Below, in pieces: positions 1-6,637 of a stretch of 32,761 bases of DNA. Both the position numbers and the translations under genes were made by a program. Position 1 is the first letter of the stretch. Each line of letters opens with the position of its first letter. Origin of the DNA: an uncultured Verrucomicrobiales bacterium (GTDB taxonomy: Bacteria; Verrucomicrobiota; Verrucomicrobiia; Verrucomicrobiales; Akkermansiaceae); assembly GCA_947039485.1 (NCBI GenBank), contig CAMQZC010000028.1, forward strand, positions 1 to 32,761, read 5' to 3'. The notes beneath the pieces are model-generated. The model was given only the letters and a program-made list of their open reading frames with translations. It was not told the origin of the DNA and made no database searches.

Positions 1-115
1 CTACTGCTGGTACTGCGTCGGCTACTGCTGGTACTGCGTCGGCTACTGCTGGTACTGCGTCAACTACTGCTGGTGCGGCTTCGATAACAGTAGCATCAAC
101 TACTGCTGGTGCGGC
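1..115. repeat. 21-nt tandem repeat encoding PAVADAV units
   Basis: Three near-identical 21-nt units start at 1, 22 and 43. They are followed by degenerate copies that share the core CTACTGCTGGTGCGGC at 64 and 100. Because 21 is a multiple of three, the repeat keeps the minus-strand reading frame open. The first two units are identical and the third differs only in its last two bases, which suggests recent expansion. The array continues past the left edge, so the copy number is unknown. Confidence 0.9.
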
Positions 116-196
116 GGCCGGTTGTAGTTCGGCTACGGCTGAGCTTGCAGCACCTTCGAGAGCACTAGTGGCTTCTGTGGATATTTCTGGGGGCAT
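1..196 (-). CDS. Pro-Ala-Val repeat protein, N-terminal part (runs off the left edge)
   Basis: This open frame on the minus strand starts at ATG 196-194 and is still open at base 1, giving 65 residues. It begins MPPEISTEATSALEGAASSA and then turns into Pro/Ala/Val/Asp repeats, ending in a seven-residue unit PAVADAV. No signal peptide or known domain is visible. It lies 42 nt downstream of the secreted kelch gene, in the same frame as that gene's TAA stop, so it is a separate gene. There is no Shine-Dalgarno. A TAAAAC hexamer lies 8 nt upstream of the ATG and could be a -10 box, but no good -35 is seen. The frame, the ATG directly ahead of the repeat and the minus-strand neighbours support coding on this strand. 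Function unknown; low complexity limits confidence. Confidence 0.55.
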   Translation of the reverse strand, partial: MPPEISTEATSALEGAASSAVAELQPAAAPAVVDATVIEAAPAVVDAVPAVADAVPAVADAVPAV

Positions 197-238
197 AGGT
201 TTATGTTTTAGGGTTGAGATTGAGAGTTTTGGATTGGA

Positions 239-1378
239 TTATTTGATTTCGCTGATGCCAATGGAGGGCGTGCGTACGCCAGGGAAAATCTCACCAGAGA
301 TGGTGATGATGCTGGTGGGGGCAGTATTGCCAAGTTGGACTGCAGGAGCTGTGCAAATGCCAATGCTTGTCTTGCCTGCTACAGACCATGATTTTTTTGC
401 GAAATCGTAGCAGTAGATTGTTGTGCTCTGTCCGGGATGGACGGTTGGAGCCTTGCCCAAGAGACCTGCGCGGTAGGTATTGCCTGCATCGCCACCCATC
501 ACATAGGCCTTGCCATCAATGACAGGCAGAGGGTTGGGAGCCGCTGCGATGGACTCCGGCATCGCTGGGATGCTCTGATCTGTGACGCTGAGCCACTTTT
601 GAGTCGTTGAGTCAAAGACGATTGTATCAACAAGGTAAGTGCGCTGAGCCGCGCCCTTGGCATCGGGAGTTAGCCAGCAACCACCCATGATGTAAATGCG
701 ATCCTGATAGACTGCAGCCCCAGCGAGCATGCGCGCTGAGGGCATGTCTGGGAGAGCTACCCAGCCCTTGTTAGGGTTATCGAGATTGAGTACGTAAGAC
801 TTGGCAAGGCAAGTTGTAGAGTTTGTCTTCTCCTGTCCGCCAAAGACGTAGAATTTGTTACCAACCTTTGCAAAGGCGGCGTAAGCACTTGGCACAGGAA
901 GATCAGCCAGAGGCTGGCACTTGATGCGACCATACTGATAAGTAATGAGCGTTGTTTTGCTGAGATGAGAGTCTGCATTGCAGCCACCAGCGATAATGAG
1001 GCCATCCTTATCCCCTACATAGGAAGGGTAAGCTACCTTGTAAGGCAGCTTACCGATAAAGGTAGGAGGTGTGCCGCAGTCAGCGCAATCCATCGCAGTT
1101 GCCATCATGCCTACCACATTGTGGAAGACCTTGGGACCGCGCTGCTCAGGAGTTGTTGCGCCCTCTTGGGCAAAGGGGAAGTTAGCTCCGCCAGCATAGA
1201 GGAGTACAGAAGCCCCATGAGGACCTCCGCTACTCTGGATGGCGGCTGCCATACCAGCGTAGCCAATCTTGCTGGGTAGTTTTGGGTTGCTGCTCAGCGG
1301 CATGGTCACAATTGTGCTAGCAGAGACTACTAACAAATTGCTCAGCACGAGGCCACAAGCGAGGATAAGAGACTTCAT
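239..1378 (-). CDS. Secreted kelch-repeat protein, cyclically permuted mutarotase type
   Basis: The protein is a beta-propeller with kelch motifs such as YVFGGQEK, YIMGGCW and YVMGGDAG. It opens with a conserved-looking block containing GYAGMAAA and LLYAGGANFPF. It resembles the cyclically permuted mutarotase / NanM family, which in characterised members interconverts sialic acid anomers; the activity here is inferred. I start it at ATG 1378, giving 379 aa, because MKSLILACGLVLSNLLVVSA is a clean signal peptide. The longer frame adds MGDQPQVRFF and reads back through the neighbour's stop. A TAAGG element overlaps the upstream stop and lies 6 nt before the ATG, one of only two believable Shine-Dalgarno sites here. 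The upstream gene is a cytosolic paralogue 8 nt away, so the two form an operon. Confidence 0.8.
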   Translation of the reverse strand: MKSLILACGLVLSNLLVVSASTIVTMPLSSNPKLPSKIGYAGMAAAIQSSGGPHGASVLLYAGGANFPFAQEGATTPEQRGPKVFHNVVGMMATAMDCADCGTPPTFIGKLPYKVAYPSYVGDKDGLIIAGGCNADSHLSKTTLITYQYGRIKCQPLADLPVPSAYAAFAKVGNKFYVFGGQEKTNSTTCLAKSYVLNLDNPNKGWVALPDMPSARMLAGAAVYQDRIYIMGGCWLTPDAKGAAQRTYLVDTIVFDSTTQKWLSVTDQSIPAMPESIAAAPNPLPVIDGKAYVMGGDAGNTYRAGLLGKAPTVHPGQSTTIYCYDFAKKSWSVAGKTSIGICTAPAVQLGNTAPTSIITISGEIFPGVRTPSIGISEIK

Positions 1379-1386
1379 AAAAAACC

Positions 1387-2388
1387 TTACTTGAGGTTGA
1401 TCGCCCAAACTTGGTTGGAGCGCTTGCCGGGGCGCAGCTCGCCATTAACGATGATGGCCATACCTTGCCAAGTGGTGCAGGGGAGGACAGCTCGGGGAGC
1501 TGGAATCTCACCAGCATCAGACCAGCGATCCTGAGCAATGGAGTAGCTGAGGCTCTGGCTGTGGAATCCAGGATGCTCCTGAGCGCTGTAGCCTGTAACC
1601 GTAGCATCATCACCACCGAGGAGGAAAATCTGACCCTCAAAGATAGGAGCAGGAGTAGGAGCAGCAGCGCAGAGATGGGGCAGATTGCTCAGACGGCGCC
1701 AGCCAGAAGCATCACTAAAGCTCCAAGCCTCAGTGGTCATGTCGCGAGCCATCTTTCCATTGTCACCGTCCTTGAGGGCAATGCCGCCCAGTACATAGAG
1801 GCTGTGGCCTTGGCTAGCCATCTGGTGGAGGAAGCGACCGCGTGCAGGCAGCTCGGGGCCCTCGCTCCAGCACTTGCTGGCAGGGTCAAAGATAAGCATG
1901 CGGCTCTCCGCATCTTGCTCACCCACAGCAACGCTACCGCCAGTGACGTAGACCTTGCCCTGCATCATGACCGCCGCGTGACCCGTGAGGGGGCGGGGGA
2001 GGGAGGGATAGCTCTCACATACTACCGTGCCATTCTCATAGCGCAGCAGCAAGCAGTCAGCCTTTGCTCCGCTGATATTGCTACCGCCGATGATGAGCAT
2101 ACCTTCGGGGAGATTGACGGATGCGCCATAGCCAAGAGGCATGGGCAGGGGTGCAGCCTCAGACCAGCCACTGCGATCAGGGCTCATGAAGAAGACGCGA
2201 GACGCCCAGCGCTTGCTACCGCCCTCCCACATGGCTTTCTCGGGGAAGTTGGCACCGCCAGTGACGATGAGTGCGCCTTGGCTGACGCCGGCATAGCTGC
2301 CAGCAAAGCCTTCGCTGTCGGGGAAATCAGCGAGTTGATTCCAATGGAGGGGTGTTGGTGAAATTTGCATCATGTCCTTAATTATCAT
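1387..2388 (-). CDS. Cytosolic kelch mutarotase (NanM-like, cyclically permuted)
   Basis: This protein of 333 aa lacks a signal peptide. Its N-terminus carries the family block WNQLADFPDSEGFAGSYAGV followed by ALIVTGGANFPEK. Kelch repeats follow: GMLIIGGSN, KVYVTGGS, SLYVLGGIA and IFLLGGDDA. The length and layout fit the cyclically permuted mutarotase family linked to N-acetylneuraminate use. No other sialic acid gene is in the window, so the substrate is inferred. The start is uncertain: ATG 2388 has no ribosome site. A possible promoter (ATGCAA 2402-2407 as -35 and ATTATC 2381-2386 as -10, both read on the minus strand, 15-bp spacer) would place transcription at about 2374, favouring ATG 2373 or 2370. 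An AAGGA also lies just before those two ATGs. Confidence 0.82.
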   Translation of the reverse strand: MIIKDMMQISPTPLHWNQLADFPDSEGFAGSYAGVSQGALIVTGGANFPEKAMWEGGSKRWASRVFFMSPDRSGWSEAAPLPMPLGYGASVNLPEGMLIIGGSNISGAKADCLLLRYENGTVVCESYPSLPRPLTGHAAVMMQGKVYVTGGSVAVGEQDAESRMLIFDPASKCWSEGPELPARGRFLHQMASQGHSLYVLGGIALKDGDNGKMARDMTTEAWSFSDASGWRRLSNLPHLCAAAPTPAPIFEGQIFLLGGDDATVTGYSAQEHPGFHSQSLSYSIAQDRWSDAGEIPAPRAVLPCTTWQGMAIIVNGELRPGKRSNQVWAINLK

Positions 2389-2534
2389 ATTTTGATTAGA
2401 GATGCAAGGCTGAAAGGCGGGTCGCGTTCAAAAAATCGGTTGTAAAATCAAGGTGTTAAAGTGGGCATTGCCCTAGCAATGGGACAAGTCTTAACGAGAG
2501 GAAATAGCCAATAGAACTCGTGGGGAAATCAGCG

Positions 2535-2564
2535 AGACAAAGCACAGTTGCTGCGCATTTGTCT
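2535..2564. other. Imperfect inverted repeat between glycosidase and kelch operons
   Basis: AGACAAA (2535-2541) pairs with TTTGTCT (2558-2564), and the inner GCACAG pairs with CTGCGC apart from one wobble and one bulge, around a TTG loop. It lies 25 nt downstream of the glycosidase stop on the minus strand. No T tract follows on that strand, so it could be a weak terminator or an mRNA 3'-end stem. The rest of the 200-nt gap (2389-2588) holds only the possible kelch promoter and a short CATTGC/GCAATG inverted repeat. Confidence 0.35.
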
Positions 2565-2588
2565 ATTCTTGCGTGTTATGCGTTGTGG

Positions 2589-4751
2589 TTAGTCGATTTT
2601 TGTGAGGATGAGCTCGCGGAGCATGCTCTGATTGACGCTGCCACCTTTGTTGCAGCTCGCCTCGTATTGTAGGCTAAAGCAATGCTCTCCCTCATTGAGT
2701 TCAAGGATGCTTGCGGCTGTTAGCCCAAATTTCTCCCACTCTCCGGCTTCTCCACATTGCGGCAGGACAACGAGCCCGCAGGCTTCCTCTCCGCGGTAGA
2801 GTCGGCGCAGCGCACAGCTGTCTCCGTCTCGCTTAGTGTTGCTTGCGTTGCAGTAGTTCCATCGCAGGCTGTATCGCCCTGCGGGTAGGCTGATGCTCTC
2901 GTAGATGAGTTTGCGGGTGCTGGGATCTGTGTTGAGCCAAGCTTGGCCCTGCTCAACTTGGTGTTCACCTTGCTCCCCGATGTTGCTGGGTTGCAGGATG
3001 TGTTGGGCTCCTTCGGGGATGGCTTCAAAGGGCTCGCCAAGGCAGGATTGTTTTTTGTCGCAGATGGCTTGGATACGGTAGCTGGCATAGACTTCTGTCG
3101 CGCTGATGGCGTATTGGCATGCTGCGGTTTGGGTGATGACTTCACCTGCTCGGTAGACGCGGTACATGAGAGCGCCTTCTACGGGAAGCCAACTCAGTAG
3201 CTTACGGCTGGGCTTGTCCCAGAGGGGCTCTCGCAGGTCCCCGATGGTGAGGGGGCGCGCGACGTTGCTGCTGTTCTCATCGTCGCTGGGCTGGAGTTCC
3301 ATCTCGATGACAAAGTGTCCTTTGCTCTCAAGGGGGAGGAAGGGGGTGCTCATGCGGCCGTTGATCATCGCCTTGCAGAGCTCGTTGCCGTAGCCGTTGA
3401 TATGGATGTCGATGACCATGCCGCGGATTTTAAGACCCGTGAGCCAGTGGCTTCCTGCGTAGGCTTTGGGGATGCAGGGGTTAAAGACGAGGTTGTCTTG
3501 CTCGTATTGCATGCCAAAGAGACCGTGGTAGAACATGCCTTGCATGCCTGCGGCGCTCCAGAGCTGAGCGTTAGAGTTTTGCATGCTGTCGCAGGCCTCG
3601 CCTGTGATGGCATCGAGGTTTTCTTTGTTGCTGCCAAAGAGGAGGGCGGAGCGCAGGATGTAGGCCATGCTCGCCTCCATGCCGTGGAGGTCTTGTCGCT
3701 CGGCTTGTGCCATGAGGACGAATGCCTCGGTAAATGGCCAGATGCTGCGGTTGTGGTAGCAGCCAAGGTGGCTTTTGTAGGGGCTAAAGACAGGGCTGCC
3801 AAAGCTGCTGCGTGGGAGATTTTGCATGCTTGCCTCGCTGTGTGTCCCTGAGAGTCCAGAGAGGAGGGCGAGGGAGGAGGCTAGGGCGTCGCTGCGGCTG
3901 TCGAGGTGTCCATCCGCCGTGCTCAGTATGCCGTATTGGTTGGTGGCGCGGCACCAGAAGTGGCGGTTGACCGCTTCGCTGAGTTGGCTTGCTTGGGCTG
4001 CGAGGGCCTGGGCTTGCTCTGCTTGTCCGAGCTCGGCGCTCATGCGGGCGAGGGCTCGGCGGCTCATGACGTGGAGGACGTTGGTGCCAAAGGCTTGGCT
4101 GGCTCCAATGTCAGCTGGGCTCATCCAGTCGGGGTAGCTTTGCTCGCGCCAGTCGATGAAGGAGGTTTCTCCGGGAAAGATACCAGTCTCGCTACGCGTG
4201 AGTAGGGCTTCATCTTGTGCGTGGGTAGCTTTGATGATTTCTGCTGCCCATGCGAGCCATTCGCGGTCTCCTGTGATGTAGTAGTAGTGCCAGGCGGCAC
4301 TCGACCAGCTGACACGGTCCGTGGAGACGGGCCATCCACCTCCGGTGCCTGTGTCCTGCATGATGAGCCCATCTTTGACGCGCGATTCGAGGCTTGCGCG
4401 GCAGGCCTCGGGCATGCTGAGTACGGCGCCGAGGAGGACGGAGTAGGCGATGTCGCGTGTCCAGACGCTAGTCCAAGATTTGCCAGCTTTGAGTAGCCCG
4501 TCAGGCAGGAGGTTCTCCTGCATCTCTTGCCCAGCTAGGTTGTACATGGCGCTGAGCACGGGGATGGGCCCGTGGTAGTGCGGCATGTAGGCGGGGAGGG
4601 GCGCGATCTTGACTTCTCGCAGCTTGCCTCCGCGCATGATGCAGAGGGTGCTCCCATCAAGCCATACCTCTGAATCGCCTTGGCTGAGGCGATCAGAGCT
4701 GAGGCGGAAGGCTTCGTTGCAGAAGAGTTCCTTCTCTGTAGAGGCTGGCAT
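2589..4751 (-). CDS. Six-hairpin (alpha/alpha)6 glycosidase with C-terminal FN3-like and carbohydrate-binding-like regions
   Basis: The 720-aa protein has an N-terminal catalytic region with WTSVWTRDIAYS (residues 93-104), GGGWP (137-141), FIDWREQSYP (198-207) and a later NAQLWSAAGMQGMFYHGLFG. This pattern fits six-hairpin glycosidases such as the MGH1/GH63/trehalase-like group. I cannot assign a CAZy family. From about residue 515 a fibronectin-III-like stretch (LLSWLPVEGALMYRVYRAGE) begins. From about 595 to the end there is a beta-rich module with AGRYSLRWNY, resembling CBM35-type domains. No signal peptide is seen, so it appears cytosolic, unusual for a protein with a binding module. It starts 17 nt after purB with no Shine-Dalgarno and probably shares the purB transcript. 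Substrate unknown. Confidence 0.75.
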   Translation of the reverse strand: MPASTEKELFCNEAFRLSSDRLSQGDSEVWLDGSTLCIMRGGKLREVKIAPLPAYMPHYHGPIPVLSAMYNLAGQEMQENLLPDGLLKAGKSWTSVWTRDIAYSVLLGAVLSMPEACRASLESRVKDGLIMQDTGTGGGWPVSTDRVSWSSAAWHYYYITGDREWLAWAAEIIKATHAQDEALLTRSETGIFPGETSFIDWREQSYPDWMSPADIGASQAFGTNVLHVMSRRALARMSAELGQAEQAQALAAQASQLSEAVNRHFWCRATNQYGILSTADGHLDSRSDALASSLALLSGLSGTHSEASMQNLPRSSFGSPVFSPYKSHLGCYHNRSIWPFTEAFVLMAQAERQDLHGMEASMAYILRSALLFGSNKENLDAITGEACDSMQNSNAQLWSAAGMQGMFYHGLFGMQYEQDNLVFNPCIPKAYAGSHWLTGLKIRGMVIDIHINGYGNELCKAMINGRMSTPFLPLESKGHFVIEMELQPSDDENSSNVARPLTIGDLREPLWDKPSRKLLSWLPVEGALMYRVYRAGEVITQTAACQYAISATEVYASYRIQAICDKKQSCLGEPFEAIPEGAQHILQPSNIGEQGEHQVEQGQAWLNTDPSTRKLIYESISLPAGRYSLRWNYCNASNTKRDGDSCALRRLYRGEEACGLVVLPQCGEAGEWEKFGLTAASILELNEGEHCFSLQYEASCNKGGSVNQSMLRELILTKID

Positions 4752-4768
4752 GTGTGATGGGGTTGTTT

Positions 4769-6193
4769 TTAGAGGATGGCGCCGGGCGTGTAGCCGATGC
4801 CTGCAGGGTATTGAGCTGCGAGAGCGCTTACTTTTTTGCAGAAGGATTCGACTTGAGCGGCTGCCATGCCTGTGTCTCCTGCGTTGGTGTCGTAGATGTG
4901 CTGGATTTCATCGCGGCTGAGCATGAGACGGTCATCGGCGCCGAGGCGGTCGAGCAGGTCGTTGCTGGCTATTTTGCCTGCACGCAGGTCGTTGGATACG
5001 GCAACGGCGTGTTCTTTGATAATCTCATGGGCTGTCTCACGACCAACTCCGCGTTTGACTGCTGCCATCATGATGGTGGTGGTCATAAGGAAGGGAAGGT
5101 AGCGGTTGAGCTCGCTTTGGATGACGGGCTCGTAGACGCCCATTTGGTCGAGGACGGTGATAAAGGTTTCCATGACGCCGTCAGCAGCGAGGAAGGAGTC
5201 GGGCAGGGCGCAGCGGCGTACGACGGAGCAGCCTACATCGCCTTCGTTCCACTGGTCACCGATGATGCCAGCGATCATGTTGAGGTGTCCCTTGAGGATC
5301 GCGTGGAAGCCGTTGATGCGCTCGCAGGAGCGAGGATTCATCTTGTGGGGCATGGCGCTGGAGCCTGTTTGACCCTTGGCAAAGCCTTCGGAGCAGAGTT
5401 CGTGCCCGACCATGAGGCGCCATGTCTTGCAGAAGCTGCTGGGGCCAGAGGCGATGCCGACGAGACCGGCGATGACTTCAAAGTCGAGGGAGCGGGGGTA
5501 GATTTGACCGACGTTGTCCCATTTGTTGGCGATGCCGAGGTGGGTGCAGATGCGGTTCTCAAGCTCGGTGACGGTCTCGGCATTTTGCCCAAAGAGGGAG
5601 AGCTGATCGAGCTGGGTGCCTACGGCTCCTTTGAGTCCGCGCACGCTGTAGCGATCCATGGTGCTAATCCAAGAGTTGCTCCAGTGCAGCAGCTCCTCGC
5701 CAAACATGGCGACGCGCTTGCCCACGGTGCTGGCTTGTGCGGCAACATTGTGGGTGCGTGCGGCAAAGACGAGTTGCTTCCACTCTGCGGCGCGGGCAGA
5801 CATGCGGTCGAGAGCTGCGACATTTTTGTCGCGGATGAGTTGCATGGAGCGCCAGATTTGGAGTTGTTCGACGTTTTCTGTCAGGTCACGGCTCGTCATG
5901 CCTTTGTGAATGTGCTCAAAGCCTGCGAGCTCGCAGAACTCATCAATGCGTGCTTTGACATCGTGGCGCGTGATGCGCTCGCGGTTGTTGATAGAGTCCA
6001 CGTCTACTTGATTCTTAACGGCTTCGTAGGCGTCAATGGCTTCTTGAGGGATGTCGAGACCGAGGTCTTTTTGGGCCTGCATCACGGCGATCCAAAACTC
6101 GCGCTCCAGCACGATGCGGCCTTCTGCGGACCAAATATCTTTCATGGCGGTGGATGCGTAGCGTCCGGCGAGTACATTAGGAATAGCGTTCAT
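4769..6193 (-). CDS. purB: Adenylosuccinate lyase
   Basis: PurB cleaves SAICAR to AICAR and adenylosuccinate to AMP, each time releasing fumarate, in cytosolic purine synthesis. The fumarate-lyase signature GSSAMPHKMNP is present near residue 280, with TSRDLTENVEQ and the conserved N-terminal RYAS. The 474-aa length fits the longer PurB type. I start at ATG 6193 (MNAIPNVLAG); an in-frame TTG at 6199 is a less likely start. A sigma70-like promoter lies 36 nt upstream, divergent from that of the ribbon-helix-helix gene. The glycosidase follows 17 nt downstream. purD lies on the other side of the divergent region, so two purine genes are close together but transcribed in opposite directions. Confidence 0.97.
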   Translation of the reverse strand: MNAIPNVLAGRYASTAMKDIWSAEGRIVLEREFWIAVMQAQKDLGLDIPQEAIDAYEAVKNQVDVDSINNRERITRHDVKARIDEFCELAGFEHIHKGMTSRDLTENVEQLQIWRSMQLIRDKNVAALDRMSARAAEWKQLVFAARTHNVAAQASTVGKRVAMFGEELLHWSNSWISTMDRYSVRGLKGAVGTQLDQLSLFGQNAETVTELENRICTHLGIANKWDNVGQIYPRSLDFEVIAGLVGIASGPSSFCKTWRLMVGHELCSEGFAKGQTGSSAMPHKMNPRSCERINGFHAILKGHLNMIAGIIGDQWNEGDVGCSVVRRCALPDSFLAADGVMETFITVLDQMGVYEPVIQSELNRYLPFLMTTTIMMAAVKRGVGRETAHEIIKEHAVAVSNDLRAGKIASNDLLDRLGADDRLMLSRDEIQHIYDTNAGDTGMAAAQVESFCKKVSALAAQYPAGIGYTPGAIL

Positions 6194-6236
6194 AATCAAT
6201 TTGTTTACGTGGTTTGAAAGGACTGTTTCGGGCGGG

Positions 6237-6265
6237 AGTTTATCACGGCTTATTCTTTTTTACAA
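6237..6265 (-). promoter_or_regulatory. purB promoter
   Basis: On the minus strand TTGTAA (6265-6260) is followed after 17 bp by TAAACT (6242-6237). Transcription would begin near 6230, leaving a leader of about 36 nt before ATG 6193 with no Shine-Dalgarno. It faces away from the plus-strand promoter at 6292-6320. Confidence 0.55.
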
Positions 6266-6291
6266 GCTCAAAATCAACTACTGCGATGTGC

Positions 6292-6320
6292 TTGCTATCT
6301 CATGAGGCCTATGCTATGAT
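6292..6320 (+). promoter_or_regulatory. Promoter of the ribbon-helix-helix gene, predicted leaderless
   Basis: TTGCTA (6292-6297), a 17-bp spacer and TATGAT (6315-6320) form a good sigma70-type promoter. The -10 box ends six bases before the ATG, so the expected start of transcription is the A of the start codon at 6327. The spacer contains GCTATCTC (6294-6301, overlapping the -35), an octamer also present in the purD promoter at 6614-6621. Confidence 0.65.
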
Positions 6321-6326
6321 GCTGAC

Positions 6327-6539
6327 ATGAAGAGCAAGTTAGTCGCCTTTCGCTGTCCCCTGGAGCTGCTCGATAAGCTTGATATTATCGAAGAGCAGAC
6401 GCAGAGTAATCGCACAGCTATCATTATTGAGGCTTTGCGTATATTCACCCGTCAGGTGCAGAAGCGCGGTGGTCAGGTAGTGCCTGCTTATACGCCAAGC
6501 GCGATTCCCAAGGATCTCAATTTTCGCAAGAAAGGCTGA
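6327..6539 (+). CDS. Small ribbon-helix-helix (CopG-like) DNA-binding protein
   Basis: This protein of 70 aa starts MKSKLVAFRCPLELLDKLD, the usual beta strand and first helix of ribbon-helix-helix regulators. It continues with QSNRTAIIIEALRIF, matching the second helix with its N/S-R-T/S turn. The C-terminal 20 residues are basic and look like a flexible tail. Family members bind DNA as dimers, often repressing their own promoter or acting as an antitoxin. No toxin gene is adjacent: the next gene is purD, 98 nt downstream. The gene is divergent from purB, and its promoter shares an octamer with that of purD, so it might control local purine genes. That is inference. Its mRNA is predicted to be leaderless. 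Confidence 0.8.
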   Translation: MKSKLVAFRCPLELLDKLDIIEEQTQSNRTAIIIEALRIFTRQVQKRGGQVVPAYTPSAIPKDLNFRKKG

Positions 6540-6547
6540 GGCTCGCT

Positions 6548-6578
6548 AGCCCTAGCAATTGGGGCTGTGTTGCTTTTT
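6548..6578 (+). terminator. Weak terminator after the ribbon-helix-helix gene
   Basis: AGCCC (6548-6552) can pair with GGGCT (6562-6566); alternatively AGCAA (6554-6558) pairs with TTGCT (6570-6574), which runs straight into five Ts. Either stem is short, so termination is likely partial. Confidence 0.3.
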
Positions 6579-6603
6579 CCTTGGTATAGCTCTCAATTAG
6601 AGC

Positions 6604-6631
6604 TTGCATGCCAGCTATCTCTTGGTAGAAT
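6604..6631 (+). promoter_or_regulatory. purD promoter, predicted leaderless
   Basis: TTGCAT (6604-6609), a 16-bp spacer and TAGAAT (6626-6631) precede purD. The -10 box ends six bases before ATG 6638, so transcription is expected to start on the A of the ATG. The spacer carries GCTATCTC (6614-6621), shared with the promoter of the upstream regulator gene. Confidence 0.6.
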
Positions 6632-6637
6632 AGCTGC

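Noticed and set aside
1..115. Possible CRISPR array at the left edge
   Set aside because: The 21-nt units are directly adjacent with no unique spacers and keep a coding frame.
1411..2361. 316-aa plus-strand open frame
   Set aside because: It is antisense to the kelch mutarotase and shows no family features of its own.
4754..6217. 487-aa plus-strand open frame
   Set aside because: It is the antisense shadow of purB; the minus strand carries the fumarate-lyase signature and full family match.
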